64,000 nucleotides of DNA, from assembly GCF_009002475.1 (NCBI RefSeq), contig NZ_AP019860.1, positions 8,119,547-8,183,546 of the forward strand, written 5' to 3'. A model generated the notes under the pieces. That model was not told the DNA's origin. It did no database searches and was given only the letters and a program-made list of their open reading frames with translations. Below, piece by piece: positions 29,101 through 38,751 of the stretch (its first letter is position 1; each line of letters opens with the position of its first letter). This DNA comes from Candidatus Uabimicrobium amorphum. Its GTDB lineage: Bacteria > Planctomycetota > Uabimicrobiia > Uabimicrobiales > Uabimicrobiaceae. The translations under genes were made by a program, and so were the position numbers.

Positions 29101-29613
29101 TATGTGCTTGTTCTCCAATGTTTCTTTTAGAGTAGATCCTTCGACATATTCCATCGCAAAGTAACGCTTTGGATGCTCTTGTATATCGTAGATATTGGCA
29201 ATATTTTTATGCTGTAAACGCGCCATTGCGCGTGCTTCTATCATGAATCTTTTATTTGCACGAGCATTGGTACTACTCAAAAGTACTTTAATAGCACACT
29301 TGCGATCAAACTCCGGATCATAAGCGAGGTAAACAACTCCCATCCCTCCACGACCCAGTTCCGATTTTAAGATATACTTTCCCATGCGATTTGCCGACAT
29401 TTTTTGCGACATCGAAAGACGTTTTGTTTCTTTCAAAATTTGCTGCATGTACATTTGGAAAAAAGTCTGTGCTTCATGCCACTGTGATTGATCTTCAGAA
29501 ACTTGATATGCAGAAAAAGACTGTTGTTGTTTTAGCTGCTCAAAAGCAAAATCTATCGCAATAGGTCCTTTAATTGAACCATCGACCTTACGACGAATAA
29601 ATATTGTGTTCAT
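26155..29613 (-). CDS. Ser/Thr protein kinase with GYF_2-like N-terminus and C-terminal beta-propeller
   Basis: A 1152-residue membrane kinase. Residues about 3-55 resemble a GYF_2 domain (DGSIKGPI, then QWHEAQTF). The kinase at about 80-340 has an intact GRGGMGVVY loop, CAIKVLL Lys, HRDLKPINIL, DFGIAK and APEVI. One membrane helix (LGITLMAVCVILSFAWGY) stands at about 370-390. The outer 750 residues look like WD40-type blades (repeated YIAYA / LLRLG / YIAIAN strands) that may sense or scaffold. I chose ATG 29613 over a TTG at 29628. It is in a minus-strand group with rbfA upstream and the GIY-YIG nuclease 11 bases downstream. Confidence 0.92.
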   Translation of the reverse strand: MNTIFIRRKVDGSIKGPIAIDFAFEQLKQQQSFSAYQVSEDQSQWHEAQTFFQMYMQQILKETKRLSMSQKMSANRMGKYILKSELGRGGMGVVYLAYDPEFDRKCAIKVLLSSTNARANKRFMIEARAMARLQHKNIANIYDIQEHPKRYFAMEYVEGSTLKETLENKHITLNKKLQIFCQICDGVAYAHRNKIIHRDLKPINILLDKNNVPKILDFGIAKQVSNETEITKTGEIIGTPKYLAPEVIKGGKASFKSDLYSLAVIFYEILTGNSPFVGDSALEIMYAISIQTPPVPSEVNSKVPIELDLLCMKCLDKDPEHRLQSVAFLRKEIERFLNNKPILTKKFSYVYRAKKWVLRNPYQTVLGITLMAVCVILSFAWGYTEMMLGIAEEEHRQAHYELMDARFEAAENLIKNSNFYDAFHKLGEVYNDQQKFSQREYIHKANFLLKYSILPSLPQVRVYPKSEMHIHMSPLEMYFYSCVKNTLYLWKNVRAKTSLQINDCWWKIPVKNADVVILFTSDARYLVVYNKKYIEVFDTFHKKEIFSLHRQRNIGYVQIANNGKYIAYAHTNTSGTKEVILYEIESRKAHVVNKGGLRPQGVLFSSDSKWLLRLGVHENVGTKYEITIYNVRNHRYVTEVTYTSPRIKFSQNNDILYVNNRRIADLTKEIPRIIPPEKTALKHLETDKDYLVLENVRIYQQSGKIIYYDELSNTKTQFPLEMPEVQFDFSHSFLLGKSPKGVALWSTDSNQLCYYYRDEKQPHLSFIPRSNTFYVNSGDRVKVYELFGGVKNIDFLEKTVKSRDKTLRIQFGENKEQHVVVDSSNAALKQIKKQVKNKESLLFSTINIYNEHRALCNENFIAVLAKGSIIIYDRKTDKRFYFILPGSRFITAGIDEEQLYYIRRDHLGLLLGKISLQQLLVSSKSDIVGRERRLAQDGYTSSKLVFYKENIITNRRDSLVIFDKNLQKRSELKMMRFQDFTRHNDRIYLTRDSSIHVCQIQENELEKVKSYNLPASDMRQITISSGGDYIAIANRRGQHILLGQIKNDQIVHLKKIHGGNNRLLLFHPQRPILAIFDTDEITLYDCEKDYRCLYRKGLALGRIVTFDPQWEFLVTEMPQGLGVNLFPMKAKQENYQDFINTYKIPTQEIFDY

Positions 29614-29693
29614 TTGACAGACTCGCAAAAACTATTGGAAAAAGGATGCTCTCTAGAGAGATATTGGAGTTGCAGAGTATGTAAGTTCAAATA

Positions 29694-30158
29694 TTAACTT
29701 TTTTCTGGGTCGTCTCCAGAATCTTGAGGTTCATCGGAAAGAGACTCTTCGCTTTCTCCCTCTGTGGAAATCGGTTCTTCGACTTCTTCTGTATCAGGAT
29801 TATACTCTTTGTCTTCTTCTCTGACTTTGTCGATAATATTTGTCATTTCCTGTTGTTGTTCTAATCCTTCGTCGTGCTCGATTTTAATCGTCGGGGCGTA
29901 GCGTAAAGATAAGCGCTCAGCGATTTGTCTTTGTATGTAACCACGCGCATGTTGTAAACCACGTAGTGCCGTTCGTACTTGCGATTTAGATCCCAATATC
30001 GACACATAAACCGTGCAATAACGAAGATCAGGAGAAAATTTTGCTCTTAATACAGTGATACGCTTGATACGTGGATCACTTAAACGATATAAAATGATTT
30101 TCGATGCTAGTTCTTTTACTCTTTTATTTAGTCGTTCTATTTTTGCCATATTATTCAT
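29694..30158 (-). CDS. rbfA: Ribosome-binding factor A
   Basis: A 154-residue protein. The first 110 residues match RbfA: RVKELASKIILYRLSDPRI, VTVLRAKFSPDLRYCTVYVSILG, then ALRGLQHARGYIQRQIAERLSLRYAPTIKIEHDEG. RbfA binds the 30S subunit and helps mature the 16S 5' end. The extra 40 residues are strongly acidic (EEVEEPISTEGESEES) and probably disordered. An ATG at 30149 is an alternative start three codons later. In many bacteria rbfA lies next to infB; here it is isolated from other translation genes and heads a group with a kinase gene 80 bases downstream. Confidence 0.93.
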   Translation of the reverse strand: MNNMAKIERLNKRVKELASKIILYRLSDPRIKRITVLRAKFSPDLRYCTVYVSILGSKSQVRTALRGLQHARGYIQRQIAERLSLRYAPTIKIEHDEGLEQQQEMTNIIDKVREEDKEYNPDTEEVEEPISTEGESEESLSDEPQDSGDDPEKS

Positions 30159-30618
30159 CCGAGATTGAAATGTTTCGTACTAAGATTTGCTACTTGCGTA
30201 ACGATAAGTGTACTATGAAAGTTTTAAAATATCAAGACTCATAAAAAATAACATTATCACTGTATTCGTCTGTCTGTTTGCGCCTTATCAAAACAATCTT
30301 AAATATTTTCATAAAGAGTAAAATATACAACACTTGATTTTTCACCGCAAAACAATGATAAAAATATGTTGAAACGATGACATAACAATTACAAGGTCGT
30401 GAAATTTTTTTTGTATAATATATAAACAATCATGACTTACAAAATGTTTGACAGCTAGTTACCATCAAGATAAACTCTATGCGTAACTTTTACTTTGTGC
30501 CAAAATTTTGTGTTGCGAGTTACTATAACTAGTTCGTGGAAACAAGCATGCTTTGTTTTTTCCCACGCGCTTATGCAACAAAGGTTTTACGAAATATATC
30601 TAAATGAAGGGATAGAAA
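30159..30618. other. Long AT-rich intergenic region between divergent rbfA and lipoprotein genes
   Basis: About 460 bases without a convincing gene. A 65-codon minus-strand frame (30232-30429) has no ribosome site and an improbable composition. The stretch carries a likely promoter for the acidic lipoprotein (30448-30476) and must hold the rbfA promoter, which I could not place with confidence. No tRNA-like or other clear RNA fold was seen. Confidence 0.5.
30448..30476 (+). promoter_or_regulatory. Possible promoter of the acidic lipoprotein gene
   Basis: TTGACA at 30448-30453, 17 bases, then TAAACT at 30471-30476. The -35 is perfect and the -10 matches four of six. The leader to the ATG at 30619 would be about 135 bases, which is long. 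Confidence 0.35.
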
Positions 30619-31419
30619 ATGATACGAATCGTTTTATTTACCGTTATGTGCGCTGTAATGATTTCATGCACATCTACAGCACCAACAAACGATGAAAATA
30701 ACAATACACAACAAATAAACGAAGAAGAAAACAATACAAACAGCACTATTGATGACAACACTGTAAACGATGCTAGTGATGAGAATAGCAACGAAGAATC
30801 CGAAGAATTAGCCCCTGAAAACGAAGGCGATTCTTTACTAGGAAACGACGAAGAGGCAACAAGCCTCAACGACACCAACTGGGAAACAAACGACACCAAC
30901 GACATGAATGAAGATGCGAACGACTTTGAAGATAGCACGGTAGACATGGGTAGCTCCGACAATACAAGTGCTTCCTCTTCAAATGAACCAGTAATGGAAG
31001 AAGTAGAAGAAGAAACCACAGTGAGTTCTACCTCTGAAGACTCCACATCGGAGGAAGAAACATTTGAAGACTCTACCTCTGAAGAAGACTCTTTCGAAGA
31101 CATGGAATCATCGGACTCTTTTGAAGATGTTGACTCTTCTGACTCTTTAGAGGATGTTGACTCTTCTGGAGACTCTGCTTCGGAAGAAGATTCTTTTGAA
31201 GACATGGAATCATCGGATTCTTTTGAAGACGTTGATGAAGGCACAGGTGATTCTGCTTCGGAAGAGGAAACTTTTGACGATGCAGGAGATTCTTTTGAAG
31301 ATACCGAAGAATCTTTTGATGACGCAGACTCTTCTGAAGATGCTGGAGATTCTGGAGATTCATCTGACGATGAATTCGGAGATTTAGAAGAAGGTGATTT
31401 CGAAGACGGCGATTGGTAA
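30619..31419 (+). CDS. Very acidic, repetitive Ser/Asp/Glu-rich lipoprotein
   Basis: A 266-residue protein with a lipoprotein signal (VMCAVMISC, Cys about 15). Almost all the rest is Asp, Glu, Ser, Thr and Asn with very few basic residues. From about residue 135 it runs through degenerate repeats of the type SEEDSFEDMESSDSFEDVD, one 34-residue block occurring twice. It is probably a long disordered, strongly negative surface or periplasmic chain; ion binding, notably calcium, is possible but unproven. AAGGGA stands before the ATG. A 13-bp hairpin follows the stop. Minus-strand frames here are only its Ser-rich shadow. Confidence 0.8.
   Translation: MIRIVLFTVMCAVMISCTSTAPTNDENNNTQQINEEENNTNSTIDDNTVNDASDENSNEESEELAPENEGDSLLGNDEEATSLNDTNWETNDTNDMNEDANDFEDSTVDMGSSDNTSASSSNEPVMEEVEEETTVSSTSEDSTSEEETFEDSTSEEDSFEDMESSDSFEDVDSSDSLEDVDSSGDSASEEDSFEDMESSDSFEDVDEGTGDSASEEETFDDAGDSFEDTEESFDDADSSEDAGDSGDSSDDEFGDLEEGDFEDGDW
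31081..31234 (+). repeat. Direct repeat of about 52 bases, 102 bases apart, in the acidic lipoprotein gene
   Basis: 31081-31132 and 31183-31234 share all but a few bases (both read gaagaaga then tctttcgaag/ttcttttgaag, acatggaatcatcgga). The 102-base spacing equals 34 codons, so the block is an in-frame internal duplication. Confidence 0.75.
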
Positions 31420-31426
31420 AATAGAG

Positions 31427-31454
31427 TAGATGCCCTCGAAATCGAGGGCATCTA
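31427..31454. terminator. Perfect 13-bp hairpin between convergent genes
   Basis: Arms 31427-31439 and 31442-31454 (tagatgccctcga and its exact complement) lie 7 bases after the acidic lipoprotein stop and 30 bases before the AlaX stop. There is no strong T-run on either side, so it may be a bidirectional terminator or RNA-end stabiliser. Confidence 0.6.
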
Positions 31455-31483
31455 ACATTTAAGATCAATACCGTTCGCGGCCA

Positions 31484-32194
31484 TCAATCCTCCACAGCCA
31501 TCGTCAACCTTTTATTGATACGTCCCTTACTTTTGTATTTGATTAACTTCAGGCTACCCACTTCTTTCGTATTTGCCACATGAGTACCACCATCGGCTTG
31601 CAAATCCAGTCCCTCAATTTCCACGGTGCGAATTTCCGTAATTCCCTCAGGGATTAAATTCGTTTTTGTACGTACCAAATCAGGTATTTTCAACGCCTCT
31701 TCACGTGGATGTATCTTAATCACTATAGAGCGCGCCATTTGAACTTCTTCGTTGATTTTCTTTTCTATTTCATTTACCATTTCGCGCTGCATACCTTCGA
31801 GTTCAAAATCCATGCGTCCGCGTAGCGGCTCCATGTTTCCTCCGGTTACCGCAGCACCATAGTCGCGCCAAATAACAGCACAAAGAATGTGCATCGCTGT
31901 ATGAGTACGCATTAATTTGTAACGTCTTTCCCAGTCAATCGCACTCTTTACCTCACCAATACCTGGCTTATCACCTTCGATAACATGTATCATTTTTCCA
32001 TCGTATTTTTTTATTCCCGTTACCGCATAAACTTGTCCTTGAGAGTTTTCAATGCTACCGTAATCGCAAGGTTGCCCTCCACCACCAGGATAAAACCCCG
32101 ACTCCGATAACACAACACCTTCATCTGTGACTTCGGTAATTGTAGCGGTAAACTCTTTCAAATAGCTATCTGTTTGATATAATAATTTTGTCAT
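31484..32194 (-). CDS. alaX: Alanyl-tRNA editing protein (AlaX-type)
   Basis: A 236-residue free-standing editing domain. The zinc motif HxxxH is present as HTAMH (about residue 102) and the second half as DGGTHV (about 205), with the family block SGFYPGGGGQPCDYG (about 30-45). It should hydrolyse tRNA-Ala wrongly charged with Ser or Gly. It lacks the synthetase domains of AlaRS. I chose ATG 32194 over a TTG at 32218. It is divergent from gloA, with 78 bases between the starts. Confidence 0.85.
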   Translation of the reverse strand: MTKLLYQTDSYLKEFTATITEVTDEGVVLSESGFYPGGGGQPCDYGSIENSQGQVYAVTGIKKYDGKMIHVIEGDKPGIGEVKSAIDWERRYKLMRTHTAMHILCAVIWRDYGAAVTGGNMEPLRGRMDFELEGMQREMVNEIEKKINEEVQMARSIVIKIHPREEALKIPDLVRTKTNLIPEGITEIRTVEIEGLDLQADGGTHVANTKEVGSLKLIKYKSKGRINKRLTMAVED

Positions 32195-32272
32195 AGTACC
32201 ACTCGTAAAAAAATTCAAAACGTATCAGTATACTACTGACAGTATAACAAATTCTCGTATCGTGAGGAAAAA

Positions 32273-32692
32273 ATGAAATTTTTACATACAATGGTTCGTG
32301 TCAAAGACATTGACCGCGCACTAGACTTCTTTGTCAATAAATTAGGGCTTGTAGAGGTAAGACGCAAAGAGGTAGAAGCCGGACGTTTTACACTTATCTT
32401 TTTAGCAACTGCACCTGGGGAACCAGAACTAGAACTCACCTACAACTGGGATCAGGAAGAAGAATATAGCTATGGGCGCAACTTTGGGCATCTTGCCTAT
32501 TCGGTAGACAACATCTACGAAACCTGTCAAAAACTCATGGATAATGGTGTTGACATCTTACGTCCTCCCCGAGATGGTCGTATGGCTTTTGTAAAATCTC
32601 CCGACAATGTTTCGGTAGAACTTTTACAAAAAGGCGAAGCACTACCTATTGAAGAACCGTGGAAAAGTATGCCGAGCAAAGGTTCGTGGTAA
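32273..32692 (+). CDS. gloA: Glyoxalase I (lactoylglutathione lyase)
   Basis: A 139-residue VOC-fold enzyme of the usual length. The metal ligands can be seen: His in FLHTMVRV (residue 5), Glu in LELTYN (about 60), His in FGHLAYSV (about 78) and Glu in VSVELLQ (about 126). It turns the methylglyoxal-glutathione hemithioacetal into S-lactoylglutathione. GTGAGG stands before the ATG. It is followed, 93 bases on, by isocitrate dehydrogenase, probably from a separate promoter. Confidence 0.93.
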   Translation: MKFLHTMVRVKDIDRALDFFVNKLGLVEVRRKEVEAGRFTLIFLATAPGEPELELTYNWDQEEEYSYGRNFGHLAYSVDNIYETCQKLMDNGVDILRPPRDGRMAFVKSPDNVSVELLQKGEALPIEEPWKSMPSKGSW

Positions 32693-35014
<2,322 letters not shown>

Positions 35015-35091
35015 TTCACGTCCACAAGTGGGAAATTTTTAAACGCAACTGTGATGTATCGCTGCCATTGATGGAGAGTAAAATTTTCACA

Positions 35092-35128
35092 AGAATGTCA
35101 TCCTCACGTCATTGTAGGATGACATTCT
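35092..35128. repeat. 13-bp perfect hairpin with tgtcatcc arms (REP-like or terminator)
   Basis: Arms 35092-35104 (agaatgtcatcct) and 35116-35128 are exact complements around an 11-base loop. It has no T-run. The arm core tgtcatcc is shared with the ends of the larger inverted element at 48149, so it may belong to the same repeat family; as the first hairpin after icd it may also end that transcript. Confidence 0.55.
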
Positions 35129-35190
35129 CTCTCTACCATAATGCACATACACGGTTGCGTTTTTTATTTGCAGTAATGTGGGAGCAAACA

Positions 35191-35925
35191 ATGGTTATTT
35201 CCAGTATCATCTTCGGTTTTCTCATCGGGTTTCTACCTGGGTTAATGGGTGGTGGTGGCTCCATCATGGCTGTTCCCGTTTTTATATATATTATGGGTTT
35301 TGAAGTAAAACCAGCTGTATGTATGAGCCTTGTAGTGGTCGGTATCACCAGCTTCATAGGTGCTATTCGTTATTGGAGATTAGACCTCATTCGCTTCCAC
35401 ATCGTCTTTACTTTCGGTACGATGGCAATGCTCGCTGCTTATACTGGGGCGAAGATGGCAGCACTACTGAGTGACACCGTACAACTTACCCTGTTCGCCA
35501 TCACCATTCTCTGCGCTTCATACTTCATGTCTACAGGAAAAACACCAGCAGATGACGAACATAAGAGTTCTCTATTCATTTTATTGGTAAGTGGTCTATT
35601 TGTAGGTACTCTCTCAGGACTCGTAGGTGTTGGTGGAGGTTTTTTGATAGTGCCCACGTTAGTTCTCTTTGCCAAACTACCTATCAAATCCGCTGTAGGA
35701 ACATCTCTAGCCATCATGAGCATGAATTCCACATCAGGTGTATTGGGCTACATCGATAAAGTAACTATTTCATGGAACGCCACATTACTTTTTACACTAT
35801 TTGCCACCATAGGTATTTTCGCCAGTACTTATTTAGTCAAATTTATCTCCTCACAACACTTGAAAAAAGCCTTTTCTGTTTTTGTATTTATCATGGGGAT
35901 AGTTATCTTCGTTACAAATTTCTAG
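35191..35925 (+). CDS. TauE/SafE family membrane transporter
   Basis: A 244-residue inner-membrane protein with about eight hydrophobic helices in two homologous halves. Each half begins with the family motif: GLMGGGGSIMAVP (about 15-28) and GLVGVGGGFLIVP (about 140-153). Members export sulfite, sulfoacetate or other sulfur-containing or small organic anions; the substrate here is open. I chose ATG 35191, after GGGAG, because the upstream in-frame extension to 35068 is polar, crosses the hairpin and has no ribosome site. Confidence 0.85.
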   Translation: MVISSIIFGFLIGFLPGLMGGGGSIMAVPVFIYIMGFEVKPAVCMSLVVVGITSFIGAIRYWRLDLIRFHIVFTFGTMAMLAAYTGAKMAALLSDTVQLTLFAITILCASYFMSTGKTPADDEHKSSLFILLVSGLFVGTLSGLVGVGGGFLIVPTLVLFAKLPIKSAVGTSLAIMSMNSTSGVLGYIDKVTISWNATLLFTLFATIGIFASTYLVKFISSQHLKKAFSVFVFIMGIVIFVTNF

Positions 35926-36039
35926 AAAAAGGATTCCTCCCACAAAGTGTTTTTCCTCTACTAGTATCGATGTCCTTGTGTGAATATTTTAACTCTCACA
36001 ACGAAAATCTGTCATAAATTGTTGTAGGTGAAACAAATA

Positions 36040-36068
36040 TTGACAAACGCAATTTGTATGTAATAATA
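36040..36068 (+). promoter_or_regulatory. Sigma70-like promoter before the FGE-kinase gene
   Basis: TTGACA at 36040-36045 is followed after 15-18 bases by a TAATAATA stretch that offers a -10. The RNA would start about 38 bases before the ATG at 36113. Confidence 0.5.
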
Positions 36069-36112
36069 AACTTCGACAATCCTTCTCACACAATCTTCTA
36101 TAGGTGACAAAT

Positions 36113-38743
36113 ATGGGTAATGCAATCAAAATTGGTCAAGAGATAGGTGGTTGCAAACTAGTTAGAGTTTTGGGCCAAGGTGGAATGGGAACTGTATTTG
36201 AAGCCGTAAAACTCTCCTTGAACAAAAAAGTAGCGATGAAAATACTACATCGCGACCTGTGTAATCAAAAGAACCTCATTCAACGCTTTTTTCAAGAAGC
36301 AAAAGCGGCAGCGGTTTTAAATCATCCCAATATTGTTTCTATTAGCAATGTGGGAGAACAGGATGGTCACCATTACATGGAGATGGAGTACATTCACGGG
36401 CAAACCCTAAAACAGCGTATCCAAAAAGATAAGTTCATTTCTGTTCCCAAAGCACTTTTCATCCTCAAACAGGTGGCATTTGGCTTGCAATTTGCACATG
36501 ACGCGAATATTTTACACCGCGATATCAAGCCGGCAAATATCATGCTGACAAACCATGGTGAGGTAAAAATTACTGATTTTGGATTGGCCAAGTTCATGGA
36601 TCAGGATTTCAACCTTTCAAAAACCGGAGAGTTTTTGGGCACACCCTACTACATCGCACCGGAGATTGTTACAGGAGAAGAAACGATAGATACTCGTGCA
36701 GATATCTACTCCCTTGGCATTTCATTTTACGAAATGTTGTCGGGTAAGATTCCCTTTCGCGGTAAGACACCGATGCAAATTGCCTACAAACACGTCACAG
36801 AACCCTTGCCACCTTTACAAGATGCCGCGCAACACGTTCCCGAAATTGTGGAAAATCTGATAAAAGATCTTAGCGAAAAAGATCCGCGAAAACGCATTGC
36901 CAATATGGACGCGTTAATTGCACGTATTGAAGAAATAGAAAACGTCATCGATGACAATACTTTTCCCATGAAGAGATCGAGTCAGTGGCTTGTTCCACGA
37001 CGTACGAAGCGCCTCTCACCCATTATTTTACTTTTCGCTCTGGGAATTGTCGTTTGGGGGGTGGTACATTTTTTACCACAGAGCAGCAAAAATTCAAAGA
37101 ACAACATACAGCAAACGAAAAACAATCCATCCACAAACAATGTTGTCGCAAAACAAGATAAATCTAAAGCGCTATGGGAACAGAGTAATACTCTAGTTCA
37201 ACAACAAAAATACGACCTTGCGCACCAAAAGTTGCAAGAACTCATCGAAAATTATCCTGACTCGCCTTACCAGCAGCAGGCATGTGAAAAAAACGAAGTT
37301 GTTTTGGAAATCATTGCGCGGCGTAAGAAAGAAGAACAACAAAAACGCAAAATTGCCCAAATATGGGACAAGGCAAATGAACTATACAAAAACAATAACT
37401 ATAAAGATGCGCAACGTTTATTTTTAGAAATTACCACCAAATATCCTACGTCATCCTACAACCAGGAAGCACAAAGATTTTACAAGTCGATAAGCGCCAC
37501 ACTTTCGCGTAGAGAATGGGCAAAAGATTTGTGGGCACGTGCAAGCAAAGCATTTAATCAGCGAGAATACCAACAGGCCCAAAAATTTCTCAAAAAGCTC
37601 ATTGAAGAATATCCCGACCCGCTATACCTTGAAAAAGCGCAAAAAAAGCAACGTGTGATACGCGAATACATTCTCGACAACGAATCGGCAAAAAATATTT
37701 GGGCACGTGCACAACGCGAAATGAGTAATAAGAACTATAAAGATGCCTTACAACAACTACAAAAATTAATCTCGCGCTACCCACAAACTACTATTGCTGC
37801 TACAGCACGCAAAGCGAAAAAACAGCTCGAACGTCAATTGCAACAACAGAAAAATATTCAAAATCAACTGCAAAACGGCATTGCGGTAACCAAAAAACTC
37901 CTTGCGCAAAAGAAGTATTCTCAAGCCATCACAAGTTTTGGTAAACTTAGATCACAGTTTCCTAGTGCTAAACTTAATTCGTTGTACGAAGAACTATACA
38001 GCAAGATATTACCTACCAAGAAAAAAATCGCCATTGGTAACAACATTATTGAGTTTGTCTTTGTCCCCAGCGGAAGTTTTGTGATGGGAACAGCAAAAGA
38101 AAGCCCACATTTTCGCCAAGAAGAAACCCCACACAAGGTAGTAATCCACCACGCGTTTTACATTGGCAAATATGAAGTCACCACGGCACAATACAATGTT
38201 TACAAAAAACACACTGCCGATAAACAACATCCGGTCACAAACGTTTCTTGGGACGACGCACACGATTATTGTACGTGGCTAAGCAAGCAGCTCAAAATGA
38301 CCATGCGCCTTCCCTCAGAGGCAGAATGGGAGTATGCGTGCAAAGCGGGACAAAACACCACCTATTCGTGGGGCGAGAACGCCGCAAAAAATTTAGCAAA
38401 CTATACCTGGGAGCAAGACTGGGTATCAAATTGGCGCGACCATGGAACCGTGGCCGTGGGCAGTTACCCTCCGAATTCATGGGGAATTCACGACATGCAC
38501 GGCAATGTCTGGGAGTGGACCGCCAGTATGTATTCTTTTGTATACAATGGAACAGAAACCAAACGCCAAAAAGGCAAATACATGGCCATTCGCGGTGGTG
38601 GTTGGAACTATCATCAAGGTGGTATGCGCAGTAGTTACCGTTCCAAATCTCTATACCACAAAAAAAATCCGTGGACGGGATTTCGCCTAGTTATGGAACT
38701 CGCTCCACATAGTTTACAATTGTTGTCCTACAAAAAAAAGTGA
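36113..38743 (+). CDS. Ser/Thr protein kinase with TPR-like repeats and a C-terminal FGE/sulfatase-modifying domain
   Basis: An 876-residue membrane kinase. Residues about 12-270 are an intact kinase domain (GQGGMGTVF, AMKIL, HRDIKPANIM, DFGLAK, APEIV). A helix (IILLFALGIVVWGVVHFL) stands at about 300. Four related repeats of about 45-65 residues (345-590, each ending in YPxxxY-type turns) look like TPRs. Residues about 635-868 form an FGE-sulfatase domain: FVFVPSGSFVMGT, ETPHKV, KYEVTTAQY, RLPSEAEWEYACKAG, DMHGNVWEW, RGGGWN. I do not see the paired catalytic Cys of true formylglycine generators, so it is more likely a binding module facing outward. ATG 36113 follows AGGTG. The next gene starts 8 bases after the stop. 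Confidence 0.93.
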   Translation: MGNAIKIGQEIGGCKLVRVLGQGGMGTVFEAVKLSLNKKVAMKILHRDLCNQKNLIQRFFQEAKAAAVLNHPNIVSISNVGEQDGHHYMEMEYIHGQTLKQRIQKDKFISVPKALFILKQVAFGLQFAHDANILHRDIKPANIMLTNHGEVKITDFGLAKFMDQDFNLSKTGEFLGTPYYIAPEIVTGEETIDTRADIYSLGISFYEMLSGKIPFRGKTPMQIAYKHVTEPLPPLQDAAQHVPEIVENLIKDLSEKDPRKRIANMDALIARIEEIENVIDDNTFPMKRSSQWLVPRRTKRLSPIILLFALGIVVWGVVHFLPQSSKNSKNNIQQTKNNPSTNNVVAKQDKSKALWEQSNTLVQQQKYDLAHQKLQELIENYPDSPYQQQACEKNEVVLEIIARRKKEEQQKRKIAQIWDKANELYKNNNYKDAQRLFLEITTKYPTSSYNQEAQRFYKSISATLSRREWAKDLWARASKAFNQREYQQAQKFLKKLIEEYPDPLYLEKAQKKQRVIREYILDNESAKNIWARAQREMSNKNYKDALQQLQKLISRYPQTTIAATARKAKKQLERQLQQQKNIQNQLQNGIAVTKKLLAQKKYSQAITSFGKLRSQFPSAKLNSLYEELYSKILPTKKKIAIGNNIIEFVFVPSGSFVMGTAKESPHFRQEETPHKVVIHHAFYIGKYEVTTAQYNVYKKHTADKQHPVTNVSWDDAHDYCTWLSKQLKMTMRLPSEAEWEYACKAGQNTTYSWGENAAKNLANYTWEQDWVSNWRDHGTVAVGSYPPNSWGIHDMHGNVWEWTASMYSFVYNGTETKRQKGKYMAIRGGGWNYHQGGMRSSYRSKSLYHKKNPWTGFRLVMELAPHSLQLLSYKKK

Positions 38744-38751
38744 GTCAAGAT

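Noticed and set aside
30232-30429. 65-codon minus-strand frame in the rbfA upstream region
   Set aside because: No ribosome site, AT-driven composition and no likeness to any family.
30600-31451. 283-codon minus-strand frame, very Ser-rich
   Set aside because: It is the antisense shadow of the Asp/Glu/Ser-rich lipoprotein; it has no ribosome site and the plus strand has a lipobox and SD.
35068-35190. Upstream extension of the TauE/SafE gene
   Set aside because: Polar, runs across a 13-bp hairpin, and lacks a ribosome site; ATG 35191 starts at the first helix.
37990-38743. FGE-like domain as an active formylglycine-generating enzyme
   Set aside because: The paired catalytic cysteines of aerobic FGE were not seen; the module is common in kinases and other proteins without that activity.
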